Positions 9,331-16,917 of a stretch of DNA of 38,468 nt are shown in pieces (position 1 is the first letter of the stretch; each line of letters opens with the position of its first letter). Under the pieces are notes generated by a model, which was not told where the DNA came from, did no database searches, and saw nothing but the letters and a program-made list of their open reading frames with translations. The stretch spans positions 1 through 38,468 of the forward strand of contig JAKAEZ010000023.1 in the NCBI GenBank assembly GCA_021819825.1. Direction: 5' to 3'. Position numbers and translations under genes: made by a program. Source of the DNA: Planctomycetota bacterium (GTDB lineage Bacteria > Planctomycetota > Phycisphaerae > WQYP01).

Positions 9331-11127
9331 TTACTGCTTAATACTGCCCAATGCTGTTACCACTTTCCGTTTCCGCGGCAGCATGAACATCGCCAGGCCA
9401 ATGGCGAACGTGGCCAAAGCAGCTGGTTCCGGCACGGTTGTGGGATCAACAAAATTCCACGCCAGGGCGTATGTGTCGCTGGTGGAAATGGCGTTCACAC
9501 CACCCAACATTTCGACCGCGAGATCATACTGCCCGGGCGCTAAGGAATTTATGCCTAATGCGGGATTAATATTAATTTGCTGCACGTTATCCAACATGCT
9601 GGTGCTGCTGGCCACCTGTTGGCCTGACGAATTCAGCAAAAACAGCATCAGATGATTAATGCCGCTGGCATTGTAGTCTTTATTCCAGGTGAGCGTGGCG
9701 GTCAGGTCCCAGCTATTTGCCGAGGTTCCAGTTAAATTAAAATCGTAATTTTCGACGGCGTTGCTGGTACTGGTCGCGGCGATGGTCGCAAGATTCCAGC
9801 CGGTAACGGTGGCGGGATTCGTAGTGGAGGCCGCCTCGGACACAGAACCGGAAAAATTGGCGGTGGGGCTACTGGTAACACTGGGCAAAGCCGCAATGGA
9901 TTGGCTTGTAGCGGAGGAGTAATTATGTTCACCACCGGCCAGATTTTCGTAGGAGTTATAGGCGTTGACCACGCCGGAACCATATCGCGGATCCAAGGGC
10001 GTGACAGCGTTGGTGCTTACAGCGTTATAGGTGTAGGTGCCATTATTAACGCTGTAGGAATTCGTCCAGCCGACGGGTTTAACGGCACCGTTAAGCAGTA
10101 AAGCTTTCACCGTGCGAATATCCGTGGCGGCCGTGGTGTAGTCGGTCACGCTGCCGTTGGCGATGGAGGAATCGCTGGCGCTAAGGCCGACCGGGGCGGA
10201 TAAATCTTTACCACTGGCGGCCTGAACCATAAGGGTGGCTACGCCGGAGACAACGGGTGTGCTGTAGCTGGTGTAACTGCCAGGCGCGGTTATATCCGGT
10301 TTGGACCTTCCGTCATAGGTCGGTCCGACGCCGGTGCCGCCGCCGTAAGCCGCTACCGCAATGCCATTGTAGGAATCGGCGGGTTCATTAATTGAACTTG
10401 GCGTGGTGGTGTTGGTTGTCTGGGAGCCGCCGTCACCAACTGCAGTCACAAACAAGGTGTTGTTTGCTGCGGCGTAGTTATCCCAAGCGTTGTCGATATA
10501 AGTGATTTGATCGAGCGGCTGATTTACATAGGCGAAACTCTGATTGACAACCTCTGGATTACTGCCGGCAGCAATCCCGTTAGCCCCAGTCAGTGACCTC
10601 ATGGCGAATACGAACATGTTCGCGAAATCACCCGTCTCATAAACGTACACGCTTGAAACCCCCGATGCAACGCCCGATGCGTCCCCATAGAAAATGTTCG
10701 CGACGTTGTCCGCGTGCCAAGAGTAACTTGACGAGCTGTAGACGGTGCTTGCTCCGTCGTCGCTCCGAAATGTAAAGCTTGCCGAAGGATTGGTACTCTG
10801 CGGGTTCGGCTCGTATTCGAAGGAAGTGTAGGAGGGGCCCCCCACCGAGGACTCCACCTGCGCCACGCTCATGCCCTCTCCGGTAAGCAACGGATTAAGC
10901 TGCTGCAACTGCGTAACGCCAACCTGTTGCAAAATGGTATCAGCGCCAGCCGTGCCGGTTCCCACAGCGAAGCCCGCGGCAAGGAACATCGCGCAGCCCA
11001 AGGCGGCGGGGCCGGCCCGGAGTGTGCTCACCGGTTGCCCGACCAAGTTAAGTATAATATTATTTTCATGTACATGGTTCCTATTATCGGAAGCTGAAAA
11101 CTCTGAATTTTGTACTTTAGCGCTCAT
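9331..11127 (-). CDS. Exported subtilisin-like (S8) protein with PEP-CTERM tail
   Basis: This 598-residue protein starts after AAGGAG. It has a long N-terminus with a signal-like hydrophobic stretch at about 40-60 and a C-terminal sorting tail VPEPAALATFAIGLAMFML then PRKRK, the PEP-CTERM plan of motif, membrane helix and basic end. The S8 core is recognisable: GMSVAQVES (residue 92 is Glu where the catalytic Asp is normal), SWHADNVANIF (His138), EVVNQSFA (oxyanion Asn195) and YTSYSTPVVSGVATL (Ser287). The region after about 400 is a Ser/Thr-rich beta domain. The family cleaves proteins outside the cell; because of the Asp-to-Glu change and a divergent GTS motif, activity is uncertain. Sorting would use an exosortase encoded elsewhere. 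Confidence 0.8.
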   Translation of the reverse strand: MSAKVQNSEFSASDNRNHVHENNIILNLVGQPVSTLRAGPAALGCAMFLAAGFAVGTGTAGADTILQQVGVTQLQQLNPLLTGEGMSVAQVESSVGGPSYTSFEYEPNPQSTNPSASFTFRSDDGASTVYSSSSYSWHADNVANIFYGDASGVASGVSSVYVYETGDFANMFVFAMRSLTGANGIAAGSNPEVVNQSFAYVNQPLDQITYIDNAWDNYAAANNTLFVTAVGDGGSQTTNTTTPSSINEPADSYNGIAVAAYGGGTGVGPTYDGRSKPDITAPGSYTSYSTPVVSGVATLMVQAASGKDLSAPVGLSASDSSIANGSVTDYTTAATDIRTVKALLLNGAVKPVGWTNSYSVNNGTYTYNAVSTNAVTPLDPRYGSGVVNAYNSYENLAGGEHNYSSATSQSIAALPSVTSSPTANFSGSVSEAASTTNPATVTGWNLATIAATSTSNAVENYDFNLTGTSANSWDLTATLTWNKDYNASGINHLMLFLLNSSGQQVASSTSMLDNVQQININPALGINSLAPGQYDLAVEMLGGVNAISTSDTYALAWNFVDPTTVPEPAALATFAIGLAMFMLPRKRKVVTALGSIKQ

Positions 11128-11155
11128 AGGGAAGGCTCCTTACCGCAGGAATAAA

Positions 11156-11190
11156 TCGGCGACGGCCACAAAGGTCAAGGCCATCGGCGA
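11156..11190 (-). other. Imperfect hairpin in the peptidase gene leader
   Basis: TCGGCGACGGCC (11156-11167) and GGCCATCGGCGA (11179-11190) pair over 12 positions with two mismatches and an 11-nt loop. It lies 29 bp upstream of the start of the S8-like gene and would be in its 5' leader. A control role is only possible, not shown. Confidence 0.3.
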
Positions 11191-11572
11191 GTAACAACAC
11201 ATTTATTTTCGGCTCAACTCCCACGGACGATTACTTATACCACCGAACTAAATATTATGGGAGCCTGCGGTAACAGTATTGTCAATAATATCAGTATTAT
11301 CAGAATGATCAGTGTTGGTAATCTCCCCGGATTATGCGGGCGGAAAGGGTGGCAGAATGCAGCGGAATGCGCCGCACGCTTCCCCACGCAATACCACACA
11401 CATATCATAATACATATGTCCATACGTTGCTATAACTATATTGTAGCACCATTGGCCAACCAGAAAATGCAATCAGCCCCCGGGGAGCGGCCAGGCCAGA
11501 AGGCTGCCGCAGACCCGACCATCGTCTTTCCGTATAAAATGCCCACTAATTACAGGCCATTCCCCCCATTCC

Positions 11573-11621
11573 AGCTCCCAACTTCCAACTTCTAGCTTCT
11601 AACTTCTAGCTCCTAACTCCT
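11573..11621. repeat. Heptamer tandem repeat tract (AACTTCT type)
   Basis: Seven successive 7-bp units: agctccc, aacttcc, aacttct, agcttct, aacttct, agctcct, aactcct. The consensus is A[AG]CT[TC]CT. Three further units of the same kind occur at 36991-37011. The remaining spacer 11191-11670 contains a CAGTATT-rich patch at about 11273-11320 and no convincing gene. Confidence 0.8.
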
Positions 11622-11670
11622 TTCAACACACCCACTTACCTCCCTTGTGAAAAAAATCTTAAAGTTTTCC

Positions 11671-11699
11671 TTGACATGCGTGCCAATATGTCGTAAACT
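11671..11699 (+). promoter_or_regulatory. Probable sigma-70 promoter of the exported protein gene at 12064
   Basis: TTGACA (11671-11676), a 17-bp spacer and TAAACT (11694-11699). The expected transcription start near 11706 leaves a leader of about 360 nt before the ATG at 12064. Confidence 0.6.
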
Positions 11700-11705
11700 C
11701 ATCTG

Positions 11706-12063
11706 CGGCTAATGGAGTGGCCGAGAGAGCCTCACAAACCTCGAGAGAGTGCGGCATCTCTGATGAGCAGGACTTTTAGCTTAGGTTAGCTTAACTGGCT
11801 TGACGCTGGTGCTGATTAATTTCGGCAATCGGTATCTGCTGTGGTTGTTCTGTGGTGCACCGGAACAGCGAATTAGCAGTTGCCATGTTGTTGAATTTTA
11901 TCAATTGCCAATGTCAAGCTTGGGAACATTTTGGATTTCTTTCCGATTCTACGGTTGAATTGTTTCAACTGTGCGTGCTGGAAATCCACAAGGGATTGAT
12001 TTGGGGCAGGTTGCGGAAGCTGTTGAGAGCAACTAAATCCCAAAATACAGAAAGGAAAATTAC
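11706..12063 (+). other. Long 5' leader with possible upstream ORF
   Basis: The predicted transcript leader contains small inverted repeats (GGCcgagagaGCC at about 11718; AGAGAG pairing with the CTCTCT-like TCTCT at about 11744-11761) and repeated AGCTTA words. A GTG-started frame of 71 codons at 11852-12067 ends with TGA overlapping the ATG of the next gene in ATGA. The upstream frame has no recognisable domain, so it could be chance or a coupled leader peptide. Confidence 0.3.
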
Positions 12064-12762
12064 ATGAAATACACATTTGGTAAAATTGGCCTTGGTGTCG
12101 CGGGTGCAGTCGCCGCCATGGGGCTGATGTCCGCAGGTGTGCAGACAGCGCAGGCGGAATTTACGTTACTGATTCCTCCGTCCCCGGTAATTACGGTCGA
12201 TTCAGCCTCCACATCATCAAATATGTTATACGATTGGACCTACTCACTGACTCTGGGCGGAGCCAGTAATGCATCCTCGGGTTCCTACTTCGAGTTTGCG
12301 CTCTCTTCCAACTCAGGTTATGAGGGCTACAAGTCCAACCTCGTTAATCCAAGTGACTGGACTCTAACATCCAGCGATACGGGGTTCTACGGGAAGGACG
12401 TCTACGGGGGACCGGCGTTGAGCGCTGGCTCCTCGTTGGGGAGCTTTACCATTGTCACCACCGATGGGTTCAGAGGAACTTACACTACACCTACCTCTTT
12501 TACCGTGAGCTCAACAGGTGGAGATCCGTCGTCCTATAAGGTTAATCCGGTGACGGACGGGTCAGGAACAGATTTTGCAAGCCTGATCAATCCTGGAACT
12601 TCGACCGCTGACTACAGCACTCAGGGTGTTGTAGTCCCGGATATCTCCGGCAACATCCCCGAAAGCCCCCTTCCCCTCCCCACTGCCTTCTGGCCCGGCC
12701 TTTTTACCTTGGGCGGAATGGCTGTGGTTGGTGGACTTCGGTTGCGTCGCCGGGCGCTCTGA
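12064..12762 (+). CDS. Exported protein with LPLP-type C-terminal sorting tail
   Basis: A 232-residue protein with a signal peptide (MKYTFGKIGLGVAGAVAAMG, cleavage near AQA-E at 32), a Ser/Thr/Gly-rich beta-type body, and a tail of PLPLPTAFWPGLFTLGGMA then a hydrophobic stretch and RLRRRAL. The tail has the motif-helix-basic order of PEP-CTERM proteins and resembles the VPLPA-CTERM variant. AGGAAA precedes the ATG. The protein is probably secreted and sorted at the outer envelope by an exosortase-type system (inference). The body matches no family I can name. A strong terminator follows and the gene appears to be a single transcription unit. Confidence 0.75.
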   Translation: MKYTFGKIGLGVAGAVAAMGLMSAGVQTAQAEFTLLIPPSPVITVDSASTSSNMLYDWTYSLTLGGASNASSGSYFEFALSSNSGYEGYKSNLVNPSDWTLTSSDTGFYGKDVYGGPALSAGSSLGSFTIVTTDGFRGTYTTPTSFTVSSTGGDPSSYKVNPVTDGSGTDFASLINPGTSTADYSTQGVVVPDISGNIPESPLPLPTAFWPGLFTLGGMAVVGGLRLRRRAL

Positions 12763-12812
12763 TTGATCTGATTTCGTGCACTTGAATCAGTGATATCAAA
12801 ATAAAAATAATC

Positions 12813-12850
12813 AAGCCGGGCCTATCGCGTAAGCGGTAGCCCGGCTTTTT
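12813..12850 (+). terminator. Rho-independent terminator
   Basis: AAGCCGGGC (12813-12821) pairs with GCCCGGCTT (12839-12847), with an inner stem TATCGC-like loop region, followed by a run of T. It ends the exported protein gene that stops at 12762. Confidence 0.85.
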
Positions 12851-12870
12851 CTGTATCAGCAGTTTCAGGG

Positions 12871-12960
12871 TTATCAGTATTATCAGTAATGTCAGTATTG
12901 GTCAGTATTGGTCAGTATTGATCAGTATTGATCAGTATTGGTCAGTATTATCAGTATTGA
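12871..12960. repeat. Decamer tandem repeat tract (GTCAGTATTG)
   Basis: Six consecutive 10-bp units lie in exact register from 12891 to 12950, each a variant of GTCAGTATTG, with GATC or GGTC at the junction. Nine-bp variants (TATCAGTAT) flank it on both sides. The reverse complement of the same decamer forms four units at 36771-36810. Confidence 0.85.
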
Positions 12961-12994
12961 TTACGACTGAAGTATTTGCCGGTACCAAATCCTG

Positions 12995-13183
12995 CTACGG
13001 CTTGGTTGAATTTGTAGCTGCGGCCACATCGTCAAGAAGGTTTCGCAGGTGCAGTCGCTCCACCAGTGATCGCAACAGTACATCGGATTCGTATTGCTGC
13101 GGTGTGATGTCCGGGGCAAATTGCAGGATCGCCGCGCCGGCGTGCCGGATATCGGCCAACAGCTTGAGTGTTTCAGGCTGCAT
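12995..13183 (-). pseudogene. Truncated HepT (HEPN/DUF86) toxin
   Basis: Starting at MQPETLKLLADIRHAG, the frame shows the N-terminal half of the HepT family through YESDVLLRSLVERLHLRN, then ends after 62 residues. Full HepT proteins are about 110-120 residues and carry the RNase motif Rx4-6H in the missing half. The start overlaps the end of the antitoxin gene by 11 bp, the usual mntA-hepT arrangement. Other frames up to the decamer repeat at 12960 show no continuation. It is therefore probably a dead toxin remnant. Confidence 0.7.
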
Positions 13184-13484
13184 ACAGCGTCCTGCGGCTG
13201 CGGTCAACAACCTGGCGAAAGTATGGATTACGGATGGCACGCGCCATCACAACATCGACTTCCCGGCCAAGTAGATCATGTAACGCCGCAATCAGATCGA
13301 GATAAAGCTCCGCAATGTGGCTTTCTGCCTCCGGGGCGAACTCGACCAGAAAGTCCAAATCACTACGGTTGGAATCAAAGCGATCAGCGGCTGCCGCAGA
13401 GTCGAACACCTCCAAGCGATGCACCTGGAATTGTCGACACAAGTCCTCAATTTGGCCCCGCCTCTGCTCGATAAGGTCAATCAT
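13173..13484 (-). CDS. MntA-type minimal nucleotidyltransferase antitoxin
   Basis: A 103-residue protein with the polymerase-beta-like nucleotidyltransferase core: VFDSAAAADRFDSNRSDLDF corresponds to GSxARGxxxxxSDxDL, and a third Asp is in LLGREVDVV. Members of this family AMPylate and neutralise HepT RNases. The first Gly of GS is Asp here, a mild deviation. GAGGAG lies about nine bases upstream of the ATG. The partner toxin downstream is truncated, so this may be an orphan antitoxin. Confidence 0.8.
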   Translation of the reverse strand: MIDLIEQRRGQIEDLCRQFQVHRLEVFDSAAAADRFDSNRSDLDFLVEFAPEAESHIAELYLDLIAALHDLLGREVDVVMARAIRNPYFRQVVDRSRRTLYAA

Positions 13485-13560
13485 TGCGGATCACTCCTCA
13501 CCTCATAGTTTATGCTGACAGGAAGGAAATGACAATACTGATGATATTCGGTGATATTCG

Positions 13561-13790
13561 GAACGTGGAGCTTGGAATCTGGAACATCGAAGACGTTTAA
13601 TTCACAAGGCAGCAGTGGCAAGGGAGAGTGGTTTATTCGTCGCCAACAATCCAAGGCACGAAGCCCCCAAGTATTCGCCATGAAATACTAAGGCTAACCA
13701 ATACCCCCGCGTCGTGTCCTCCATTACCTCCCCTACCTCTGTGGTGAATCCTGTCCCTGTCCCCCGTAACCTGTCACCTGTAACCTTCGC
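13561..13790 (+). repeat. Composite intergenic repeat, copy A
   Basis: The first part is five heptamers of GARNNTG type (13561-13595), followed by TTTAATTCACA, GGCAAGGGAG, and a pyrimidine-rich part with CGCGTCGTGTCCTCC and heptamers of CTGTNAC type to 13790. The same order of blocks, inverted, occurs at 15527-15735. The last ~85 bp are the best conserved between the copies, about nine of ten bases by eye. No gene is seen from 13485 to 13832. Confidence 0.75.
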
Positions 13791-13832
13791 CGGCTTCTGG
13801 TTATTTTGCCGCTTCCTGCTTATGATCTATTC

Positions 13833-14465
13833 ATGAAAATCAGTACCAATACCGGTGGCCTCGCTGCTACCAATGCTTATCTGATTGCCGATGAAACAAC
13901 TGGCGATGCCGCCATGATTGATGCGCCGCAGGATACCGTCTTGCCGCTGCTCAACGTGGCGAAACATCACCGATGGAATGTGCGTTATCTTCTGCTGACC
14001 CACGGCCATTGGGATCATATCAGTGATCACAAGGTGGTAACGGATGCGTATCCGAATGCGAAAGTGCTGATTCATGCCCTGGATGAACCTAAGCTTATCA
14101 CGCCCGGCAGTCTGATTTTTTCTCTGCCGTATACAATTCCACCACGCAGAGCTGATGGATATTTGGAAGACGGCAAAACGATCAGCATTGGTAAGTTGGA
14201 ATTTCAGATCATCTTTACGCCGGGTCATTCGCCGGGGCATGTGGTGCTTTACAGCCCCACCGAATCACTGCTGATCGCCGGCGACTTGCTATTTGCCGGA
14301 GCGATTGGCCGAACCGATCTGCCTGATTCCGATCCCGCCGCTATGGAAATATCCCTGCAGCGCGTAGCACAACTGCCGGACCATACAAGCGTGCGCCCCG
14401 GCCACGGCCCGCCGACCACCATCGGCAAAGAGAAACGGTCCAATCCATTTTTGCAAAGCAAATAA
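13833..14465 (+). CDS. Metallo-beta-lactamase-fold hydrolase (glyoxalase II-like)
   Basis: A 210-residue protein beginning MKISTNTGGLAATNAYLIAD. Zinc-binding motifs of the fold are present: LLTHGHWDHISDH (HxHxDH), FTPGHSPGHVVLY, IAGDLLFAGAIGRTDLP, and VRPGHGPPTTIGKEK near the C-terminus. This set is typical of YcbL-like type II glyoxalase-related hydrolases that cleave thioesters such as S-lactoylglutathione; the true substrate is not known. The ATG at 13833 fits the conserved start of the family better than a TTG at 13806. It is followed by the aldolase gene on the same strand after a repeat hairpin. Confidence 0.85.
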   Translation: MKISTNTGGLAATNAYLIADETTGDAAMIDAPQDTVLPLLNVAKHHRWNVRYLLLTHGHWDHISDHKVVTDAYPNAKVLIHALDEPKLITPGSLIFSLPYTIPPRRADGYLEDGKTISIGKLEFQIIFTPGHSPGHVVLYSPTESLLIAGDLLFAGAIGRTDLPDSDPAAMEISLQRVAQLPDHTSVRPGHGPPTTIGKEKRSNPFLQSK

Positions 14466-14468
14466 ATT

Positions 14469-14519
14469 CTGTTCACCTGCTCAACTTTCCCCTGCTCTAA
14501 TCGGGCGGCAGCCCGATTA
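14469..14519. repeat. Dispersed repeat with AATCGGGC hairpin, copy 1
   Basis: Text of the type TTCACCTGCTCAAC...CCCCTGCTCTAATC leads into the perfect hairpin TAATCGGGC-ggca-GCCCGATTA (14498-14519). A close copy is at about 23540-23583, and partial ones are near 23407-23480 and 26693-26720. It has no T-tract, so it is not a classical terminator, though the stem could stabilise RNA ends. Confidence 0.7.
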
Positions 14520-14601
14520 CTAGCTCACACGCCCGGTTTCGTTTAATCTTTTAGTGTGCCGGGGCGGATAAGTTTCGGCGGATGATTTTCGGAGAATGTT
14601 T

Positions 14602-15264
14602 ATGAGTCGGGAAAGTACGCTTTCGATGTTATCTTCCTGTGGCGTGGTTGCGGTGATCCGGGCACCGGAACCCGCTAAAGTTGAGCCATTGGTGGAGGCC
14701 CTTGCCGAAGGCGGCGTGACGGGCATTGAAATTACGATGAGTACGCCTAAGGCCATAAGCGTGATTGAACATATTGCCGATACGTTCGGCACAAAAATCT
14801 GTCTGGGTGCGGGCACCATTCTGGATCCCGCCACCTGCGCTGATGCCATTCATGCCGGCGCACAGTTTGTGGTGTCGCCGATTTTTGATCCCGCCATTGT
14901 TGAATGCACGCGGCGGCTCGGCGGGGTCAGCATTCCCGGTGCCTACACGCCTACAGAAATTTTCCGCGCCTGGAACGCCGGTGCTGATGTGGTAAAAGTA
15001 TTTCCCGCCACCACGCTGGGGCCTGCGTACTTTAAAGATTTGCTGGCGGTCATGCCGTACTTAAAACTTACCCCAACCGGCGGCGTGGATGCAAAAACTG
15101 CGGGAGCTTTTATTGCGGCCGGTGCTGTGGCCGTGGGTGCGGGATCGTCATTAGTAAGTAAAGCAGCCTTGGCCGCGGGTGATTATGCGACCATTCGTCA
15201 GGCGGCAGTGGAGCTGGTGCAAGTGGTCAAGACGGCGCGGGGGGCCAGGAGCCTGTCCGAGTAA
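14602..15264 (+). CDS. eda: KDPG/KHG aldolase
   Basis: Bifunctional 4-hydroxy-2-oxoglutarate / 2-dehydro-3-deoxy-6-phosphogluconate aldolase, a class I aldolase of the Entner-Doudoroff and sugar-acid pathways that yields pyruvate. Family motifs are CGVVAVIRAPEP, GVTGIEITMSTP (catalytic Glu), LGAGTILDP, FVVSPIFDP, ADVVKVFPATTLGP (Schiff-base Lys) and LTPTGGVDA. GGAG lies seven bases before the ATG at 14602; an upstream ATG at 14596 is only one base from that site and is unlikely. The last codons and the stop lie inside a dispersed 26-bp repeat, so the terminal ARSLSE residues are repeat-derived. Confidence 0.92.
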   Translation: MSRESTLSMLSSCGVVAVIRAPEPAKVEPLVEALAEGGVTGIEITMSTPKAISVIEHIADTFGTKICLGAGTILDPATCADAIHAGAQFVVSPIFDPAIVECTRRLGGVSIPGAYTPTEIFRAWNAGADVVKVFPATTLGPAYFKDLLAVMPYLKLTPTGGVDAKTAGAFIAAGAVAVGAGSSLVSKAALAAGDYATIRQAAVELVQVVKTARGARSLSE

Positions 15265-15272
15265 TGGCCGGG
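15247..15272 (-). repeat. 26-bp dispersed repeat, copy over the aldolase stop codon
   Basis: The reverse complement reads CCCGGCCATTACTCGGACAG followed by GCTCCT. It matches the copy at 15753-15779 without mismatch over 26 bp in inverted orientation. The aldolase TAA at 15262-15264 lies within it. Confidence 0.85.
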
Positions 15273-15499
15273 ATTGCGATGGGTCTGAAATGTTCCGTAT
15301 GCGCGGCGGAGGATCGAGCCGACTCTGAATACGAGTCTGCGAGATCCGACAACAAAGCTGACGGGGCATTTCAGGCCCACCCCGCGAGGCGGCGTGCTTT
15401 TTGGCTCCCCTCTGCGGCGCGGCTCCTCGGAGTACCATCCATGTCAGGTACGCCATCGTCGCCGCTTCTTGATGAAAGCCAAAAATCATGCCGTCGCAA

Positions 15500-15526
15500 C
15501 CCGGCGATTACTCGGACAGGCTCCTA
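15500..15526 (+). repeat. 27-bp dispersed repeat, second copy
   Basis: Differs from the copy at 15753-15779 at one position (G for C in CCCGGCGATTA). The two direct copies bracket composite repeat B. The spacer 15273-15499 has no gene; a GGGTCTGAAATG/CATTTCAGGCCC inverted pair spans about 15280-15380. Confidence 0.85.
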
Positions 15527-15735
15527 GGTGACGGGGGACAGGTTACAGGGGACAGCGACGGGGTTCACCACGGAGGTAGGGGAGGTAGTGGAGGACACGA
15601 CGCGGGGGCGGAAGTTGAGGCGAAAGGATTTGCTCGTCGGTCCCCCGTTTTCCTCCCTTGCCTCTGCCGCCTCCTGTGAATTAAATGTCTTCCAGATTCT
15701 AGGTTCAAGATTCTAGGTTCCAGGTTCTAACGAAC
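15527..15735 (-). repeat. Composite intergenic repeat, copy B (inverted)
   Basis: Inverted relative of the element at 13561-13790. Blocks shared in order are the GGGGACAGG/TTACAGG heptamers, GAGGTAGGGGAGGTAGTGGA, GACACGACGCG, CTCCCTTGCCTCTGCC, TGTGAATTAAATGTCTTC, and heptamers of AGATTCT/AGGTTCN type at 15694-15728. It is enclosed by direct copies of the 27-bp repeat. Confidence 0.75.
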
Positions 15736-15752
15736 TTCTGACCGCAACTCCT

Positions 15753-15779
15753 CCCGGCCATTACTCGGACAGGCTCCTA
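15753..15779 (+). repeat. 27-bp dispersed repeat, copy over the mraY stop codon
   Basis: Direct copy of 15500-15526 with one mismatch. Its last three bases, CTA, are the reverse complement of the mraY stop codon TAG (15777-15779). Confidence 0.85.
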
Positions 15780-16892
15780 ACGCAATTTGACGGTCGCCAG
15801 CGCGATGGCGGCAAACAGCGCGGAAAGCAGCCAGAAGCGTACCACGATCTGCGGTTCGCTCCATCCTTTGAGGTGAAAGTGATGGTGAATGGGACTGCAT
15901 AAAAATACTTTTTTTCCGTGCGTGGCTTTGAAGTAGCCCACCTGAATCATCACACTTAGCGCCTCAATGACAAATATTCCCCCCACCACCAGCAGCATGG
16001 GTTCCTGCCGAATGACAATTGCGACGTACCCCACCACCCCGCCCAAGGCCAGCGAGCCGGTATCTCCCATGAATACCTGTGCCGGATTGCAGTTAAACCA
16101 GAGAAATCCCAGGCACGAACCGGTGATTGAACCGCAGATAATGGCCAATTCGCCGGCGTCGCGAATGTGGTTGAAGTGTAAATTCGCGGCCCAACGGGCA
16201 TCGCCTGTGACATAGGCCAAAATCATAAATGCAAAAGCGACAATGGCCATGCAGCCGCTGGCCAGACCATCCATGCCATCGGTTAAATTAACCGCATTGC
16301 TGGTCCCGGTGATCACCACAACAGAAATAATGGCAAACAACCACGTGGGTAAAACGATGTCGCGCGGCAAAAACGGCCAGTTGAGGTAATGGGCCTGATC
16401 ATATTTCCCATGGTAATAAATAAACAACGCCAGCAGTACCCCCAGGCCGATCTGAAAAACCATTTTCTCCCACCATAACAGTCCGTCGCGGCTGCCGGGA
16501 ATTCGCCGCTTGGCGGTAAGCTTAAGCCAGTCATCCACGCCGCCCAGCGTGCCGAGATAAACCAGACACAGCAACCCCATCCGCACATAAAAATTATCCA
16601 ATCGCGCAAAAATTAATGTGGTAAGAAAAATACTTAAGATTATCAGCATACCCCCCATCGTGGGCGTGTTGGCTTTGGAACTGGTCAAGGCGTTGATCTG
16701 GGCATGGTTAAACTCCGGCTGATCGCCGAGCTTTTGTTTGCGCAGCCATTCTATGGTGCGCCCCCCCGCGGCCAGAACAATCAGAAAACTGAATATAATG
16801 GCCAGGGCCGAGCGGAAAATCACCACGTCAATGGGCCAATGCGCCGGCAGCCAATGGTGTCCCGCCATCCATGTATATATGAGATACAACAA
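15777..16892 (-). CDS. mraY: Phospho-N-acetylmuramoyl-pentapeptide transferase (MraY)
   Basis: Integral membrane enzyme that transfers phospho-MurNAc-pentapeptide to undecaprenyl phosphate, forming lipid I. Family motifs are TPTMGGMLIILSI, LGGVDDWLKLTAKR (catalytic Asp pair), NAVNLTDGMDGLASG, FMGDTGSLALGG and PIHHHFHLKGWSEPQIVVRFW, with about ten hydrophobic helices. No ATG, GTG or CTG sits at the expected start. GGAGG lies ten bases before a TTG at 16892, giving 371 residues and MLYLIYTWMAG, the length and start expected of MraY. A longer frame to 17111 runs inside murF and is rejected. It is the last gene of the ftsL-mraY operon, 25 bp after murF. Confidence 0.93.
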   Translation of the reverse strand: MLYLIYTWMAGHHWLPAHWPIDVVIFRSALAIIFSFLIVLAAGGRTIEWLRKQKLGDQPEFNHAQINALTSSKANTPTMGGMLIILSIFLTTLIFARLDNFYVRMGLLCLVYLGTLGGVDDWLKLTAKRRIPGSRDGLLWWEKMVFQIGLGVLLALFIYYHGKYDQAHYLNWPFLPRDIVLPTWLFAIISVVVITGTSNAVNLTDGMDGLASGCMAIVAFAFMILAYVTGDARWAANLHFNHIRDAGELAIICGSITGSCLGFLWFNCNPAQVFMGDTGSLALGGVVGYVAIVIRQEPMLLVVGGIFVIEALSVMIQVGYFKATHGKKVFLCSPIHHHFHLKGWSEPQIVVRFWLLSALFAAIALATVKLR

Positions 16893-16917
16893 AAGTAATA
16901 ATCCTCCGGATCGTAAA

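Noticed and set aside
11760-11767. CTGATGAG, the core word of hammerhead ribozymes
   Set aside because: No matching GAAA core segment or three-stem arrangement could be built around it.
12871-12960. CRISPR-like look of the decamer array
   Set aside because: The units are 10 bp and contiguous with no spacers, so it is a simple tandem repeat.
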